The position numbers were made by a program, and so were the translations under genes. A model generated the notes under the pieces. The model was not told where the DNA came from and made no database searches. It saw only the letters and a program-made list of their open reading frames with translations. This document shows, piece by piece, positions 1 to 6,296 of a stretch of DNA of 23,312 nucleotides (position 1 is the first letter of the stretch; every line of letters starts with the position of its first letter). The DNA lies in the NCBI GenBank assembly GCA_000402515.1, contig AQRL01000018.1, positions 1-23,312 on the forward strand, in the 5' to 3' direction. Source of the stretch: Nanoarchaeota archaeon SCGC AAA011-G17 (lineage in GTDB: Archaea; Nanobdellota; Nanobdellia; SCGC-AAA011-G17).

Positions 1-213
1 CACTTGCTTATTGCATCCTGAAATAGACATGACAAGCAACAAGGCTGAAAGAATATTAAGAGAGCCAGTAGTGCAGAGGAAGATAAGCTCTTTATGGAAT
101 GAGAAAGGAGTAATGATTAAGGAGACAATCATGTCTGTATTAGCAACATGGAATTTGAGGGGGCTCAATACCAACAGCATGCTTAGGGAAACCCTAAGCA
201 ACTAAACGGTTAC
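1..213 (+). mobile_element. Right end of an IS66-like insertion sequence (partial)
   Basis: The window opens inside a transposase gene whose stop codon (203-205) lies within a 12-base sequence, CTAAACGGTTAC at 202-213. The reverse complement of that sequence, GTAACCGTTTAG, recurs at 23248-23259, so I read it as the terminal inverted repeat. IS66-family ends are known to begin with GTAA, which fits. The element would end at base 213. The flanking octamer (214-221, GTTTTGCT) does not match the octamer before the far repeat (AACCAATA), so the two ends belong to different copies or have lost their target duplications. Confidence 0.7.
2..205 (+). CDS. IS66-family transposase, C-terminal fragment
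   Basis: The reading frame is open from the first bases and ends at 205, so only the last ~67 residues are present. The fragment has the IS66 C-terminal signature: Thr-Ser-Asn-Lys-Ala-Glu-Arg, carrying the last catalytic Glu of the DDE transposase, then Val-Val-Gln-Arg-Lys, a Glu-Lys-Gly turn, and a helix ending in Leu-Arg-Gly-Leu-Asn. The stop lies inside the terminal repeat, as is common in compact insertion sequences. A TTG at 11 is in frame but is probably not a start; the gene continues to the left of the window. IS66 assignment is from motif recognition only. Confidence 0.7.
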   Translation, partial: TCLLHPEIDMTSNKAERILREPVVQRKISSLWNEKGVMIKETIMSVLATWNLRGLNTNSMLRETLSN

Positions 214-288
214 GTTTTGCTATTTTATGATAGTAACCAGATATTTGGGTGGGATTTATATATAATCTATTATTTCTTTCTTTAATGA

Positions 289-379
289 GCATTTTGACTC
301 TGTAAAGTTAATTAATGATAAAGACACTCTTTTTGGATAAAAAGAGTGGGGGGGATATAGTCCTTTTTTATTTTAATGA
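289..379 (+). other. 91-base insert with perfect hairpin, flanked by an 8-base direct repeat
   Basis: Compared with the related element at 1227-1341, the upstream copy has an extra ~91 bases between its TATA box (255-264) and its conserved core. The octamer TTTAATGA stands at both borders (281-288 and 372-379). Inside is a perfect 10-bp hairpin, CACTCTTTTT-GGAT-AAAAAGAGTG (326-349), then a G run and the T-rich stretch TCCTTTTTTATTTT, which could end an archaeal transcript. A TATA-driven RNA of ~85 nt (about 286-370) is therefore possible. No ORF of useful size is present. Whether this is an insertion or an ancestral part lost from the other copy cannot be decided from two copies. Confidence 0.4.
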
Positions 380-480
380 AGATTTACTAGAAGAAGCTTT
401 AAAGTTTAAAGCAAAGTGTTAATTCTAAGAGAATGAGACAGTTAATTGGAAACTTTTAAGAAAAAAAGTTTCATCAAAAG
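365..480 (+). ncRNA. Repeated structured element, copy 1 (putative ncRNA upstream of DUF4258-like gene)
   Basis: This stretch aligns over ~115 bases with 1227-1341, roughly three quarters identical by hand, with near-identical blocks TTTACTAGAAGAAGC and ATTGGAAACTTTT plus AGTTTCATCAAAA. Two hairpins are shared. The first is AAGATT/AAGCTT around a nine-base loop (379-399, one mismatch). The second is a 9-bp stem GAAACTTTT/AAAAGTTTC (449-457 with 464-472). The loop and the 3' tail are the best conserved parts, and stops in every frame argue against coding. A TATA box (255-264) lies upstream, and the next gene has its own TATA box (489-496) after the element. I do not recognise an RNA family. 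Confidence 0.45.
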
Positions 481-517
481 AAGGTAAATTTATATAGATA
501 ATTAATATTATCAAACT

Positions 518-883
518 ATGCTGATAAAGAATTCTGAACTAAAGATTCTAAAAGACAAGCTAATTAAATATACCAAATCCCAGATAACATATAATGAAAA
601 AGACAGCCATTGCACTATTAATTCAATCAGAAGGGGAGTATCATTTAAAGAGGTTGAATCTAACTTATTAGACCCCAAAAAATTAAAATTTGCAATAAAA
701 GAAGAAAGCAGATTCCCTGATGAGGAAAAATATGTTCTTTATTTCGAATCTGAAGAAACAGGAAAATGCGTTGTTTTGCCTGTTATTTTGAAAGCAAAAA
801 CTTTATATGTCCTGACGATTATAAAGAGATGGAGGAGTTGGGACAGGGAGATAGAAAGATGGAAGGAACAATTACAAAAATAA
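518..883 (+). CDS. DUF4258-like putative toxin
   Basis: This 121-residue protein resembles small toxins of the DUF4258 / RelE-BrnT-like group. It has a short N-terminal helix, an Arg-Arg-Gly-Val-Ser-Phe-Lys-Glu-Val helix start, and a C-terminal sheet that ends in Leu-Tyr-Val-Leu-Thr-Ile-Ile-Lys-Arg-Trp, like the 'ViTvy' strand of that family. It is followed, with a 25-base overlap, by a DUF2283 gene. DUF4258 plus DUF2283 is a recurrent predicted toxin-antitoxin pair, so position supports the call more than sequence does. TTTATATA at 489-496 lies 26 bases before the ATG, so the mRNA is probably leaderless. The structured repeat at 365-480 lies directly upstream. The target of the toxin cannot be told. 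Confidence 0.55.
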   Translation: MLIKNSELKILKDKLIKYTKSQITYNEKDSHCTINSIRRGVSFKEVESNLLDPKKLKFAIKEESRFPDEEKYVLYFESEETGKCVVLPVILKAKTLYVLTIIKRWRSWDREIERWKEQLQK

Positions 884-1209
884 GCTATAATGAAGAAGAT
901 GATATTTTGTTTATTCACAAAGAAGGCAAAGTAAAGGGAAATTTAATGATTGGCGGCTTTGTTTTAGACATATCTTACAGAAAGGACATTATTGGAATTG
1001 AGGTTTTAAATGCCAGCGAGAGCCTTAAGATGTTTAATATAACAAAAAATATGATGAAATATGCAAAAAGTGCAAAGTTAATATGCAAAAAATATAATGA
1101 CGGCACAATTTTTGTAGGCTTTGAGATATTAGCTGTTATCCCTAATCAAGAAGAGGTAGAAGAAAGGGCAGTTGTGGCAATACCTGAAATATCCACAATT
1201 TTAGCATAA
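859..1209 (+). CDS. DUF2283 domain protein, putative antitoxin
   Basis: Residues ~5-45 from the chosen start (Ile-Ser-Tyr-Asn-Glu-Glu-Asp-Asp-Ile-Leu-Phe-Ile, then Gly-Gly-Phe-Val-Leu-Asp, then Ile-Ile-Gly-Ile-Glu-Val-Leu-Asn-Ala-Ser) are a clear DUF2283 pattern: a short beta-sheet unit usually encoded beside DUF4258 toxins. I place the start at ATG 859 because GGGAG (846-850) is a well-spaced Shine-Dalgarno site; an in-frame ATG at 829 and the longer frame from 766 are less likely. The product is 116 residues, longer than the bare domain, with a helical C-terminal extension rich in Lys and Glu. Overlap with the upstream gene suggests translational coupling. Function as antitoxin is inferred from pairing. 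Confidence 0.65.
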   Translation: MEGTITKISYNEEDDILFIHKEGKVKGNLMIGGFVLDISYRKDIIGIEVLNASESLKMFNITKNMMKYAKSAKLICKKYNDGTIFVGFEILAVIPNQEEVEERAVVAIPEISTILA

Positions 1210-1226
1210 ATTTTTATATATAACTT

Positions 1227-1341
1227 ATTCTTTCTTAATGAGGCTTTACTAGAAGAAGCCTTAATGTTTAATTCTATTGGTTAATGAGAAGAATAATGTA
1301 CAGGTTATTGGAAACTTTTCAGAAAAAAGTTTCATCAAAAA
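1227..1341 (+). ncRNA. Repeated structured element, copy 2 (putative ncRNA upstream of PIN toxin)
   Basis: This is the second copy of the element at 365-480. It keeps a perfect hairpin AGGCTT/AAGCCT (1241-1246 with 1256-1261) around the same TACTAGAAG loop. One pair is A-T in copy 1 and G-C here, a compensatory change that supports a real RNA helix. The 3' stem GAAACTTTT/AAAAGTTTC (1311-1319 with 1325-1333) is identical. A TATA box at 1213-1222 would start a transcript near 1240-1245, at the first hairpin. The PIN gene that follows has its own TATA box (1356-1364), so this looks like a separate small RNA gene rather than just a 5' leader. RNA class unknown. Confidence 0.5.
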
Positions 1342-1384
1342 CGAAGACGGGAAAGTTTAAATAACACAATATAAATGGAAGATT

Positions 1385-1798
1385 ATGAGTCTAAAAGTAT
1401 ATTGTGACACAAACATCTTCATAGATTATTTTGATGAAAGGACTGATAGATTAAGACCATTAAAAGATTTTGCTTTTGAATTCTTTTCTAATGGATGGAA
1501 TTGTAAATTTAACCTAATAATTTCTGATTGGCTGTTAAAAGAATTAAGGAATAACCTAAAAGAGGAGCAGATACAAGAAATATTAGATAGGTTTAGAAAA
1601 AAAGATAAATTAATTTTTATAAAAGAAGAAAAAGGAGACAGAGAAAAAGCAAGAAACATATCAAAAGAAAACTGGGATGACGCATTGCATGCAATTCTGG
1701 CTAATAAGGCTGAGGTGGATTATCTTGCAACAAGGAATATAAAACATTATGTCGGCTGTGAGGAATTAGTAAAAATTGTCTTACCTGAATTTATCTAA
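1385..1798 (+). CDS. PIN-domain ribonuclease (VapC-like toxin)
   Basis: This is a 137-residue single PIN domain, the usual size for VapC. The first strand and metal-binding Asp are in Val-Tyr-Cys-Asp-Thr-Asn (Asp8). The second acidic residue is probably Glu53 in Leu-Lys-Glu-Leu, followed by Asp98/Asp99 before the Leu-His-Ala-Ile-Leu-Ala helix, and the final Asp112 in Val-Asp-Tyr-Leu-Ala-Thr-Arg-Asn. These form the Mg-dependent RNase site of the family, which cuts tRNA or rRNA in studied cases. No antitoxin gene adjoins it; upstream there is only the repeated RNA-like element. TTTAAATAA at 1356-1364 is 25 bases before ATG, so translation is probably leaderless. Its 3' end overlaps the convergent gene at 1781 by 18 bases. 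Confidence 0.8.
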   Translation: MSLKVYCDTNIFIDYFDERTDRLRPLKDFAFEFFSNGWNCKFNLIISDWLLKELRNNLKEEQIQEILDRFRKKDKLIFIKEEKGDREKARNISKENWDDALHAILANKAEVDYLATRNIKHYVGCEELVKIVLPEFI

Positions 1799-2671
1799 TT
1801 TTGACTTTACCAAATCAGTTATAATTACCTGTGACTCTTTTTTTGCAGACTCTACTTTCTCATTTAAATATACATCCAAATTTCCAAAATCTCCATAATA
1901 AAACACAAGGCTTTTCTTAAAAACAATCATTGCTATATACTTCCAAAGATAATCTATAAAACATGCCTTAGTTTTTTCCCATCCCAGAAGCAAAGTTGCT
2001 CTTGCAAAATCAGTAACTGTTTCGGTTGTTTCATCAGGAGCATATTTTATTAAATCCATAAGAAGCATATTTAATTCTTCTTTATTTTCAAAATTATTTT
2101 CTAATTCCAGTAATCCTTGTTTTGTTAAGTATAGCTTGTTTTTTTCTTGTGTATAGATTTCCTTTTGTAATGACATATTATCCAAAAAACAATATTCTTT
2201 GGTTATTTTTTCTATTACAATGATTATATTTTTATCTAATTTTGTAGCCTCTTCATCACCTCTGTAGATTTGAACACAACAGGGACCATATCTATACCAT
2301 CCTACTGGTAATCCTAGTTTTAATTCTTTATCGATTTTCCATATTATTTTGTATACCTGTGTTTTTGTTGGTTCTTTGTCAAACAGTTTTAAGCATGTTT
2401 TTTTTATATTCGCATAAATTGATGATATTAGTTTAGAATGCTTCTCTCTGATAGGAAGCTCAAAATAATTATCCTTATTTTTGTAAAAGAAGGTTCTTGT
2501 GTTTTTTATGCTCTTTTCCTCTACTAATCCAAGTTTTTCCAGTATTCTTAAATAATGCTCTGCAGTACGCCAGTTTATATCTGCTTTTTCAGAGATCTCA
2601 CTAATTGAAAGGGGCTTATCTGATAATACATCTTTAATAGAAGTTATGATTTTTTGTGTCTTACCTGACAT
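1781..2671 (-). CDS. Winged-helix DNA-binding protein of unknown role
   Basis: The first ~75 residues of this 296-residue protein are an ArsR/MarR-like winged helix: Ser-Ile-Ser-Glu-Ile-Ser-Glu-Lys-Ala, then a recognition helix (Trp-Arg-Thr-Ala-Glu-His-Tyr-Leu-Arg-Ile-Leu-Glu-Lys-Leu-Gly), then a wing ending in Phe-Phe-Tyr-Lys. The remaining ~220 residues I do not recognise. They include a conspicuous Gly-Leu-Pro-Val-Gly-Trp-Tyr-Arg-Tyr-Gly-Pro-Cys-Cys segment around residues 119-131 and mostly helical charged sequence afterwards. TTTAAATACTA lies ~27 bases upstream of the ATG, so it has its own promoter and is divergent from the SNase-like gene. It may regulate a neighbour, but no target is visible. 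Confidence 0.6.
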   Translation of the reverse strand: MSGKTQKIITSIKDVLSDKPLSISEISEKADINWRTAEHYLRILEKLGLVEEKSIKNTRTFFYKNKDNYFELPIREKHSKLISSIYANIKKTCLKLFDKEPTKTQVYKIIWKIDKELKLGLPVGWYRYGPCCVQIYRGDEEATKLDKNIIIVIEKITKEYCFLDNMSLQKEIYTQEKNKLYLTKQGLLELENNFENKEELNMLLMDLIKYAPDETTETVTDFARATLLLGWEKTKACFIDYLWKYIAMIVFKKSLVFYYGDFGNLDVYLNEKVESAKKESQVIITDLVKSKLDKFR

Positions 2672-2807
2672 AATTTTAGTTAAACTGATCTAGTATTTAA
2701 ACCTTTCTAAAATACATCCTTTTTTATTTACTATGCATAATTATACAAAAACTTTATAAATAAGTGTATTATTATATTTTATCAAAAATAGTGGAGGTTA
2801 TATCAAA

Positions 2808-3056
2808 ATGACAATACAAAGAAAAGTTAAGAGAGCAGTTGATGGAGATACTCTAGAAGTTGGAACTAAGATCCAAGGTACTAACTATATTAGGATTGCT
2901 AATATGGATGCTCCTGAAAGGGGAGAAAGGGGTTATTCTTCAGCTAAAAATAAACTAAATAGCCTTTCTGGAGAAACAATAACAATAGTTCCAAAGGGGA
3001 GATCTTACAATAGAGTTGTTGCTGATGTAAGATATAATGGGAAAAAGATAAGATAG
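2808..3056 (+). CDS. Minimal staphylococcal-nuclease (SNase/TNase) fold protein
   Basis: At 82 residues this is much shorter than the usual ~140-150 residue SNase domain, yet all five active-site positions of staphylococcal nuclease can be matched: Asp14 in Val-Asp-Gly-Asp-Thr, Arg29, Asp34 and Glu37 in Arg-Ile-Ala-Asn-Met-Asp-Ala-Pro-Glu, and Arg69 in Tyr-Asn-Arg-Val-Val-Ala-Asp-Val. What is missing is the C-terminal helical part after the OB barrel. It may be a genuinely compact nuclease or a truncation. A TATA box (ACTTTATAAATAA, about 2750-2762) and a strong Shine-Dalgarno GGAGGT (2793-2798, nine bases from ATG) make it one of the few leadered genes here. A tiny membrane ORF follows one base after its stop. 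Confidence 0.7.
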   Translation: MTIQRKVKRAVDGDTLEVGTKIQGTNYIRIANMDAPERGERGYSSAKNKLNSLSGETITIVPKGRSYNRVVADVRYNGKKIR

Positions 3057-3057
3057 T

Positions 3058-3147
3058 ATGGAAATTTCCGGATGGCTAATAATATTTATTATTATTGCAG
3101 CCATTTTTATTATATCCATTAATAATTTTAATTTCTTGATGGACTAA
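3058..3147 (+). CDS. 29-residue single-membrane-span micropeptide
   Basis: The ATG lies one base after the SNase-like stop codon (3054-3056) and runs 29 codons to TAA. The product starts Met-Glu-Ile-Ser-Gly-Trp, followed by a hydrophobic run of about 17 residues made almost only of Ile, Leu, Phe and Ala, and ends polar with Met-Asp. This is a convincing single membrane helix. The tight spacing suggests translational coupling to the nuclease gene. Small hydrophobic peptides of this form can be toxins, membrane-protein regulators or anchors; nothing here decides between them. Chance cannot be excluded in AT-rich DNA, where Ile/Phe codons are frequent. Confidence 0.4.
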   Translation: MEISGWLIIFIIIAAIFIISINNFNFLMD

Positions 3148-3160
3148 TCCATAAACCATT

Positions 3161-3565
3161 TTATAGTTTCTTATACTCTTTATAAGTCAGGATAGTATCA
3201 TATCCCCCAATTTCCAACCCCCTGTGTTTGCTTATACCTGTATAAGAGAGGCTGGAATCTTCATACCTTCTAAATTTGAAAACAGCATCATTCATTAGAT
3301 TGCTATTGAATACTCCCAAACTAACCAATAACTCAAAATCTTTTACTATTAGCCCTGTAACTTTCTTGAACAATCCAGGTTCCAGTTTAGTTATAACATC
3401 TTTTAAGGTTCTTTCCCTGAAATCGGTTAAGTACATAAAGATAGGAATTCTGGTAGCAAATTTAATCAGTTTTTGTTGTATCTCTTTTCTTTTACTCATA
3501 TACTCTTTTTCTTCTTCAGATAATTTCTCTTTTTCCTTTGGAGAAATATCCTCTTGCTCCGCCAA
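3161..3565 (-). pseudogene. Restriction helicase/endonuclease, C-terminal remnant
   Basis: The ~130 residues here (Arg-Ile-Pro-Ile-Phe-Met-Tyr-Leu-Thr-Asp-Phe-Arg-Glu, then Leu-Lys-Asp-Val-Ile, Lys-Asp-Phe-Glu-Leu-Leu, Phe-Arg-Arg-Tyr-Glu-Asp and Ser-Tyr-Thr-Gly-Ile) match what I recall of the extreme C-terminus of large DEAD/DEAH restriction helicases encoded after paired m6A methyltransferases. There is no helicase core anywhere in the window. The preceding sequence is the N-terminal half of a methyltransferase in another frame, with the junction at an A-rich stretch near 3570. I therefore read this as the surviving tail after a deletion that joined two genes. A start at the internal Met-Ala-Glu-Gln (3565) could still express it. 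Confidence 0.55.
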
Positions 3566-4218
3566 TTTCTTTTTAGTTTTTTAGCTTGCTGAATAAACTT
3601 ATGGTAAATAGGTATGGCACTTGTACCCATACCACCCCCATCATTTAATTGATAAGGTGGATTTCCAACGATTACATCAAATTTCATTTTAAATATTTCC
3701 TCGGGTTTTAAAGTATGTATAAATTGGTAAGCATATGACTCAAGCTCATCGCCCCGATCATAAACTTCTTTACTTGCTCCGCAATAAATACATCTCTCAT
3801 CTTCCCAAGTATGTTCTATTTTATAAAACTTTATATTACCCTCATTATTTTTGAAGTCGTCACATATAGAGTACTTGCCATTTGCATTTTTAGAACAGTA
3901 TAAACTTCTTCTTGATAAAAGAGAAGTTAGTTCAGTTATAGCAACACCATAAAGCTGGTTTTTAAAAATATGATTTATTCTTCTTTGTCTATTGGGTATT
4001 TTTTTCTCTAATCCTTTAATTAACCTTTTAGTAATTTCTCTTAAGAATACGCCTGTTTTGCATGCAGGATCTAAAAATTTTGCATCCTTATTGCTCCATA
4101 TTTCCTTAGGCAACATGTCTAACATCTCATTAACAACCCTTAGGGGAGTAAAAACCTCGTCATTACTCAGATTAGCAAGACAGTTTAGAACATCTGGATT
4201 ATAATTCACATTATCCAT
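3496..4218 (-). pseudogene. Eco57I-type m6A DNA methyltransferase, N-terminal half, frameshifted
   Basis: The SAM-binding motif I is Asp-Pro-Ala-Cys-Lys-Thr-Gly-Val-Phe (residues 50-58) and the catalytic motif IV is Asn-Pro-Pro-Tyr (186-189), so this was an N6-adenine methyltransferase. A Cys-x2-Cys pair (143, 146) lies between them. After Gln-Gln-Ala-Lys-Lys-Leu (~residue 215) the frame becomes an artificial Lys/Arg-rich tail, while a -1 shift at an A-rich run near 3570 continues into the helicase-like fragment. Intact relatives, as I remember them, run several hundred residues past NPPY, including target recognition. It is therefore truncated and probably inactive. It starts next to the stop of the upstream methyltransferase, in operon order. 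Confidence 0.7.
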
Positions 4219-4874
4219 TATCTCTTTAACTCCATGTAATTTATAAGCGGATGGTCTTTTAAAACATTAGGCAAAATAACTCTTTCACCAGTATCGCTAT
4301 TCGTAGTATAACTCCACGATAGTGTAGGGGAAAATATATCTTTAAATGAATATTCTTTTTGTTTTAATCTCATATCATTATAAGGCATAGACCATTCAGA
4401 GAATATTATTGGTTTGCCAGCGTTATCTTTCATTGTAAGGGCATCACCGCAAACAATATTCTTTTCTAATATAATCTTCAAAATCTCTAAAAATTTTTCA
4501 TTTATATTTTTCTTAAAAATAGATTGATATTCTTTTATAAATATTTCAAATAATCTCTTTCTACATTCTTCAACATTATCTTGAAGTAAATCTATCCCAT
4601 AAATACTAGAAATTACCATAACAGAATATTGTTCATAATCGTGTTGACTCCCTTTATATCTTTGTTCTAATCTTTTCAGTTTTCTATTTAATATCTCAAC
4701 TAAGAAATTACCCGAACCACAGGCGGGCTCTAAAAATCTAGAGTCTATTCTTTCGGTTTCATTTTTTACTAAATCAAGCATTGCATTTACTTCTCTTTTA
4801 TGTGTAAAGACTTCTCCATGGTCTGCTACTCGCTTTTTTGTTTTTACTTGATTATTCATCTTTTCCATAATCAT
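4218..4874 (-). CDS. SAM-dependent DNA methyltransferase, short partner subunit
   Basis: This 218-residue protein opens with His-Gly-Glu-Val-Phe-Thr, then Glu-Val-Asn-Ala-Met-Leu-Asp-Leu-Val, and the SAM motif I Glu-Pro-Ala-Cys-Gly-Ser-Gly-Asn-Phe (49-57). An acidic SAM-site segment, Ile-Val-Cys-Gly-Asp-Ala-Leu, follows near residue 140. There is no Asn-Pro-Pro-Tyr, but in families I recall with this arrangement a ~220-residue motif-I protein is paired with a longer Eco57I-like methylase, so the length may be natural. The next gene is that partner, now broken. Possible starts at Met1, Met3 and Met6 all overlap the upstream nuclease gene. Without an intact partner, methylation activity is doubtful. 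Confidence 0.65.
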   Translation of the reverse strand: MIMEKMNNQVKTKKRVADHGEVFTHKREVNAMLDLVKNETERIDSRFLEPACGSGNFLVEILNRKLKRLEQRYKGSQHDYEQYSVMVISSIYGIDLLQDNVEECRKRLFEIFIKEYQSIFKKNINEKFLEILKIILEKNIVCGDALTMKDNAGKPIIFSEWSMPYNDMRLKQKEYSFKDIFSPTLSWSYTTNSDTGERVILPNVLKDHPLINYMELKR

Positions 4875-5529
4875 TTTTTCTTACCTTACAAAACCCGCAT
4901 TCTTTTCCTGCTTCCGGTATTGTTTCTTTTATTAATTCTATTGCTTTTTTAAATATTTTTTCTCCTGCTTCTATTGAAGTCTTCATCTTAATCAGTTTAG
5001 TGTCAAAGATTACTTCACCTGTAGACAAGACCTTATTAGGATAGTAAAACAATAAATAGGAATAATCCTCAGTAGAATAGCCATTCTTTCTAAGCAGGAA
5101 ATTGTAAATATCCAATTGAAGCTGATAGTGCTCATGGGTATCTTCTTTTAAAGGATATCCTCTTGTCTTATAGTCAAGAACAATTAATTTTTTGCCTTTA
5201 ACAAGAATATTATCAACAGCGCCATGCAGTAAGACATCTTCTTTCTGGTCATAGTATTCAAGGCCCTTAAGATTGTTTCTCCATATTTTTAATTTTTCTT
5301 TATCATCAAAGAGCTTGCAGTCTTTAACGCATTCCTGCTCTTTTAGTTCAGGTGGAAGTTCATTTTTTTCCATGAAACGGTCAAAGTGCTCTTTAAGGAT
5401 TTTATCCATGCCAGATGGCAAAGAGGGAAAAATAGTATCAGGCCTCTTTATTTTCTTAACTATAGCTAGCCAGAAGCATCTAGGGCACTCTTGCATTAGA
5501 TTCAAACTAGTGGGACTTAATTTGTACAT
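4852..5529 (-). CDS. PD-(D/E)XK nuclease, Cas4/RecB-like with Cys pairs
   Basis: The core nuclease motif is clear: His102-Gly-Ala-Val-Asp106, then Leu-Asp119-Tyr-Lys121 (the D-x-K of the fold), then Gln138-Leu-Asp-Ile-Tyr142, the QxxxY motif of RecB/Cas4-type enzymes. Cys15 and Cys18 (Glu-Cys-Pro-Arg-Cys) at the N-terminus and Cys211/Cys214 at the C-terminus could hold an iron-sulfur cluster as in Cas4 and AddB. At 225 residues it is a stand-alone nuclease domain. No cas genes or CRISPR repeats are nearby. It heads the methyltransferase remnants and overlaps the first by 23 bases. The promoter region (5530-5553) is almost copied upstream of the small ORF at 7995-8102, whose operon ends in a relic of this same gene family. 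Confidence 0.75.
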   Translation of the reverse strand: MYKLSPTSLNLMQECPRCFWLAIVKKIKRPDTIFPSLPSGMDKILKEHFDRFMEKNELPPELKEQECVKDCKLFDDKEKLKIWRNNLKGLEYYDQKEDVLLHGAVDNILVKGKKLIVLDYKTRGYPLKEDTHEHYQLQLDIYNFLLRKNGYSTEDYSYLLFYYPNKVLSTGEVIFDTKLIKMKTSIEAGEKIFKKAIELIKETIPEAGKECGFCKVRKNDYGKDE

Positions 5530-5578
5530 TCTAAATAGTATATTCTATAGGTTTTTAAGATTAATCCTTTAATATGTT

Positions 5579-5914
5579 TTAGCTTCTAGTAAAAATTTCT
5601 ACGAGCTTGTTTTGCACTTCTTTTATTTTTTCAGATTTCAATTTTCCAACTTTATATTCAATTATAGATATCTCACTGGTAAATAGCCTGTTTGGCCTGA
5701 TAAAACTATCAACATTCAGCTTACCCTGCTGAAAATCTTTTTGCTTTATCCCAATTGCATCTTCATCATCCCTCGATTGGCTTGTAATCTGACAGAGAAT
5801 TAAATCATCTCCTTTTAGTGTGGCTACAACTAAACATGGACGATTTTTAGAAATAGTTAGGTCTGAGAAGGGAAATGGCAAGACAACAATATCTCCTTTT
5901 ACAAATCTTTCCAT
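5579..5914 (-). CDS. mazF: MazF/PemK-family toxin endoribonuclease
   Basis: This 111-residue protein has the MazF opening Gly-Asp-Ile-Val-Val-Leu-Pro-Phe-Pro-Phe-Ser-Asp, then Lys-Asn-Arg-Pro-Cys-Leu-Val-Val, and Leu-Cys-Gln-Ile-Thr-Ser-Gln with the conserved Thr/Ser of the active-site strand. Ser-Phe-Ile-Arg-Pro-Asn-Arg-Leu-Phe and a final helix follow. Such toxins cut mRNA at short motifs; the Arg after 'Lys-Asn' and the Thr/Ser are the usual catalytic residues. It overlaps the AbrB-type antitoxin by 16 bases, so the two are one operon. The length is normal and nothing looks broken. Confidence 0.85.
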   Translation of the reverse strand: MERFVKGDIVVLPFPFSDLTISKNRPCLVVATLKGDDLILCQITSQSRDDEDAIGIKQKDFQQGKLNVDSFIRPNRLFTSEISIIEYKVGKLKSEKIKEVQNKLVEIFTRS

Positions 5915-6147
5915 GCCTCATCTTCCTCTTTAGTATTCCATTCTCTAGCAAGGACCTTTTCGCTGGCTAACATTGCCGCCATTACAGTACTGATTTTGCT
6001 TAATGGTCTAAGCTCTATTTTATTAGAATAAACAATTATGCTTACTTTTGAACCTTCCTTAAATCCATTAAGCCTTGCTATATTAGGGATACATATCTGC
6101 CCTTTATCAGTTATTTTTACAGTTTTTATTTCCTTTATTTCTTGCAT
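5899..6147 (-). CDS. mazE: AbrB/MazE-type antitoxin
   Basis: The first ~50 residues are a swapped-hairpin AbrB domain: Val-Lys-Ile-Thr-Asp-Lys-Gly-Gln-Ile-Cys-Ile-Pro, then Leu-Asn-Gly-Phe-Lys-Glu-Gly-Ser-Lys-Val and Ile-Glu-Leu-Arg-Pro-Leu. A C-terminal helix with Lys-Glu-Glu-Asp-Glu-Ala-Trp probably binds the toxin. The frame can be extended to a TTG at 6159, but I choose ATG 6147 because GGTGAT just upstream makes a good ribosome site. The TATA box is at about 6186-6197 on the minus strand, and a perfect palindrome (6171-6182) lies between it and the start. The product is 82 residues. Confidence 0.8.
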   Translation of the reverse strand: MQEIKEIKTVKITDKGQICIPNIARLNGFKEGSKVSIIVYSNKIELRPLSKISTVMAAMLASEKVLAREWNTKEEDEAWKDL

Positions 6148-6170
6148 TTTAATCACCAATTCTTATTTAT

Positions 6171-6182
6171 CTTACTAGTAAG
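6171..6182. promoter_or_regulatory. Palindromic putative MazE operator
   Basis: CTTACTAGTAAG is a perfect 12-base palindrome placed just downstream of the mazEF TATA box (minus strand, about 6186-6197) and around the expected transcription start. AbrB-fold antitoxins bind palindromes at their own promoters, so it is a good candidate autoregulation site. Function is inferred. Confidence 0.45.
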
Positions 6183-6242
6183 AAATAGTATATAAACCTT
6201 GCGGTAATGTGACTACATTTTCTTTTTGTAATATTCAGAGAA

Positions 6243-6296
6243 TTACATTGCTTGAAGCGCTTCTATTCTTTTCTTTATAGGAGATAGTTTAATCAT
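6243..6296 (-). pseudogene. 17-codon relic resembling the C-terminus of HtpX
   Basis: On the minus strand this tiny frame encodes Met-Ile-Lys-Leu-Ser-Pro followed by Ile-Lys-Lys-Arg-Ile-Glu-Ala-Leu-Gln-Ala-Met and a stop. The last 11 residues resemble the end of the HtpX encoded at 9360 (Leu-Lys-Leu-Arg-Ile-Lys-Ala-Leu-Glu-Ala-Met), and the DNA agrees at about 30 of 35 bases. The ATG overlaps the stop of the HEPN gene (ATGA). The Met-Ile-Lys-Leu-Ser-Pro start equals that of the nuclease relic at 7732-7785. It looks like a deletion scar; a chance ORF is possible. Confidence 0.4.

Noticed and set aside
5579-5591. TTTACTAGAAGC at the end of mazF resembles the loop block of the repeated RNA element
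   Set aside because: The match is only ~12 bases, lies in codons for Phe-Thr-Arg-Ser, and neither stem is present.
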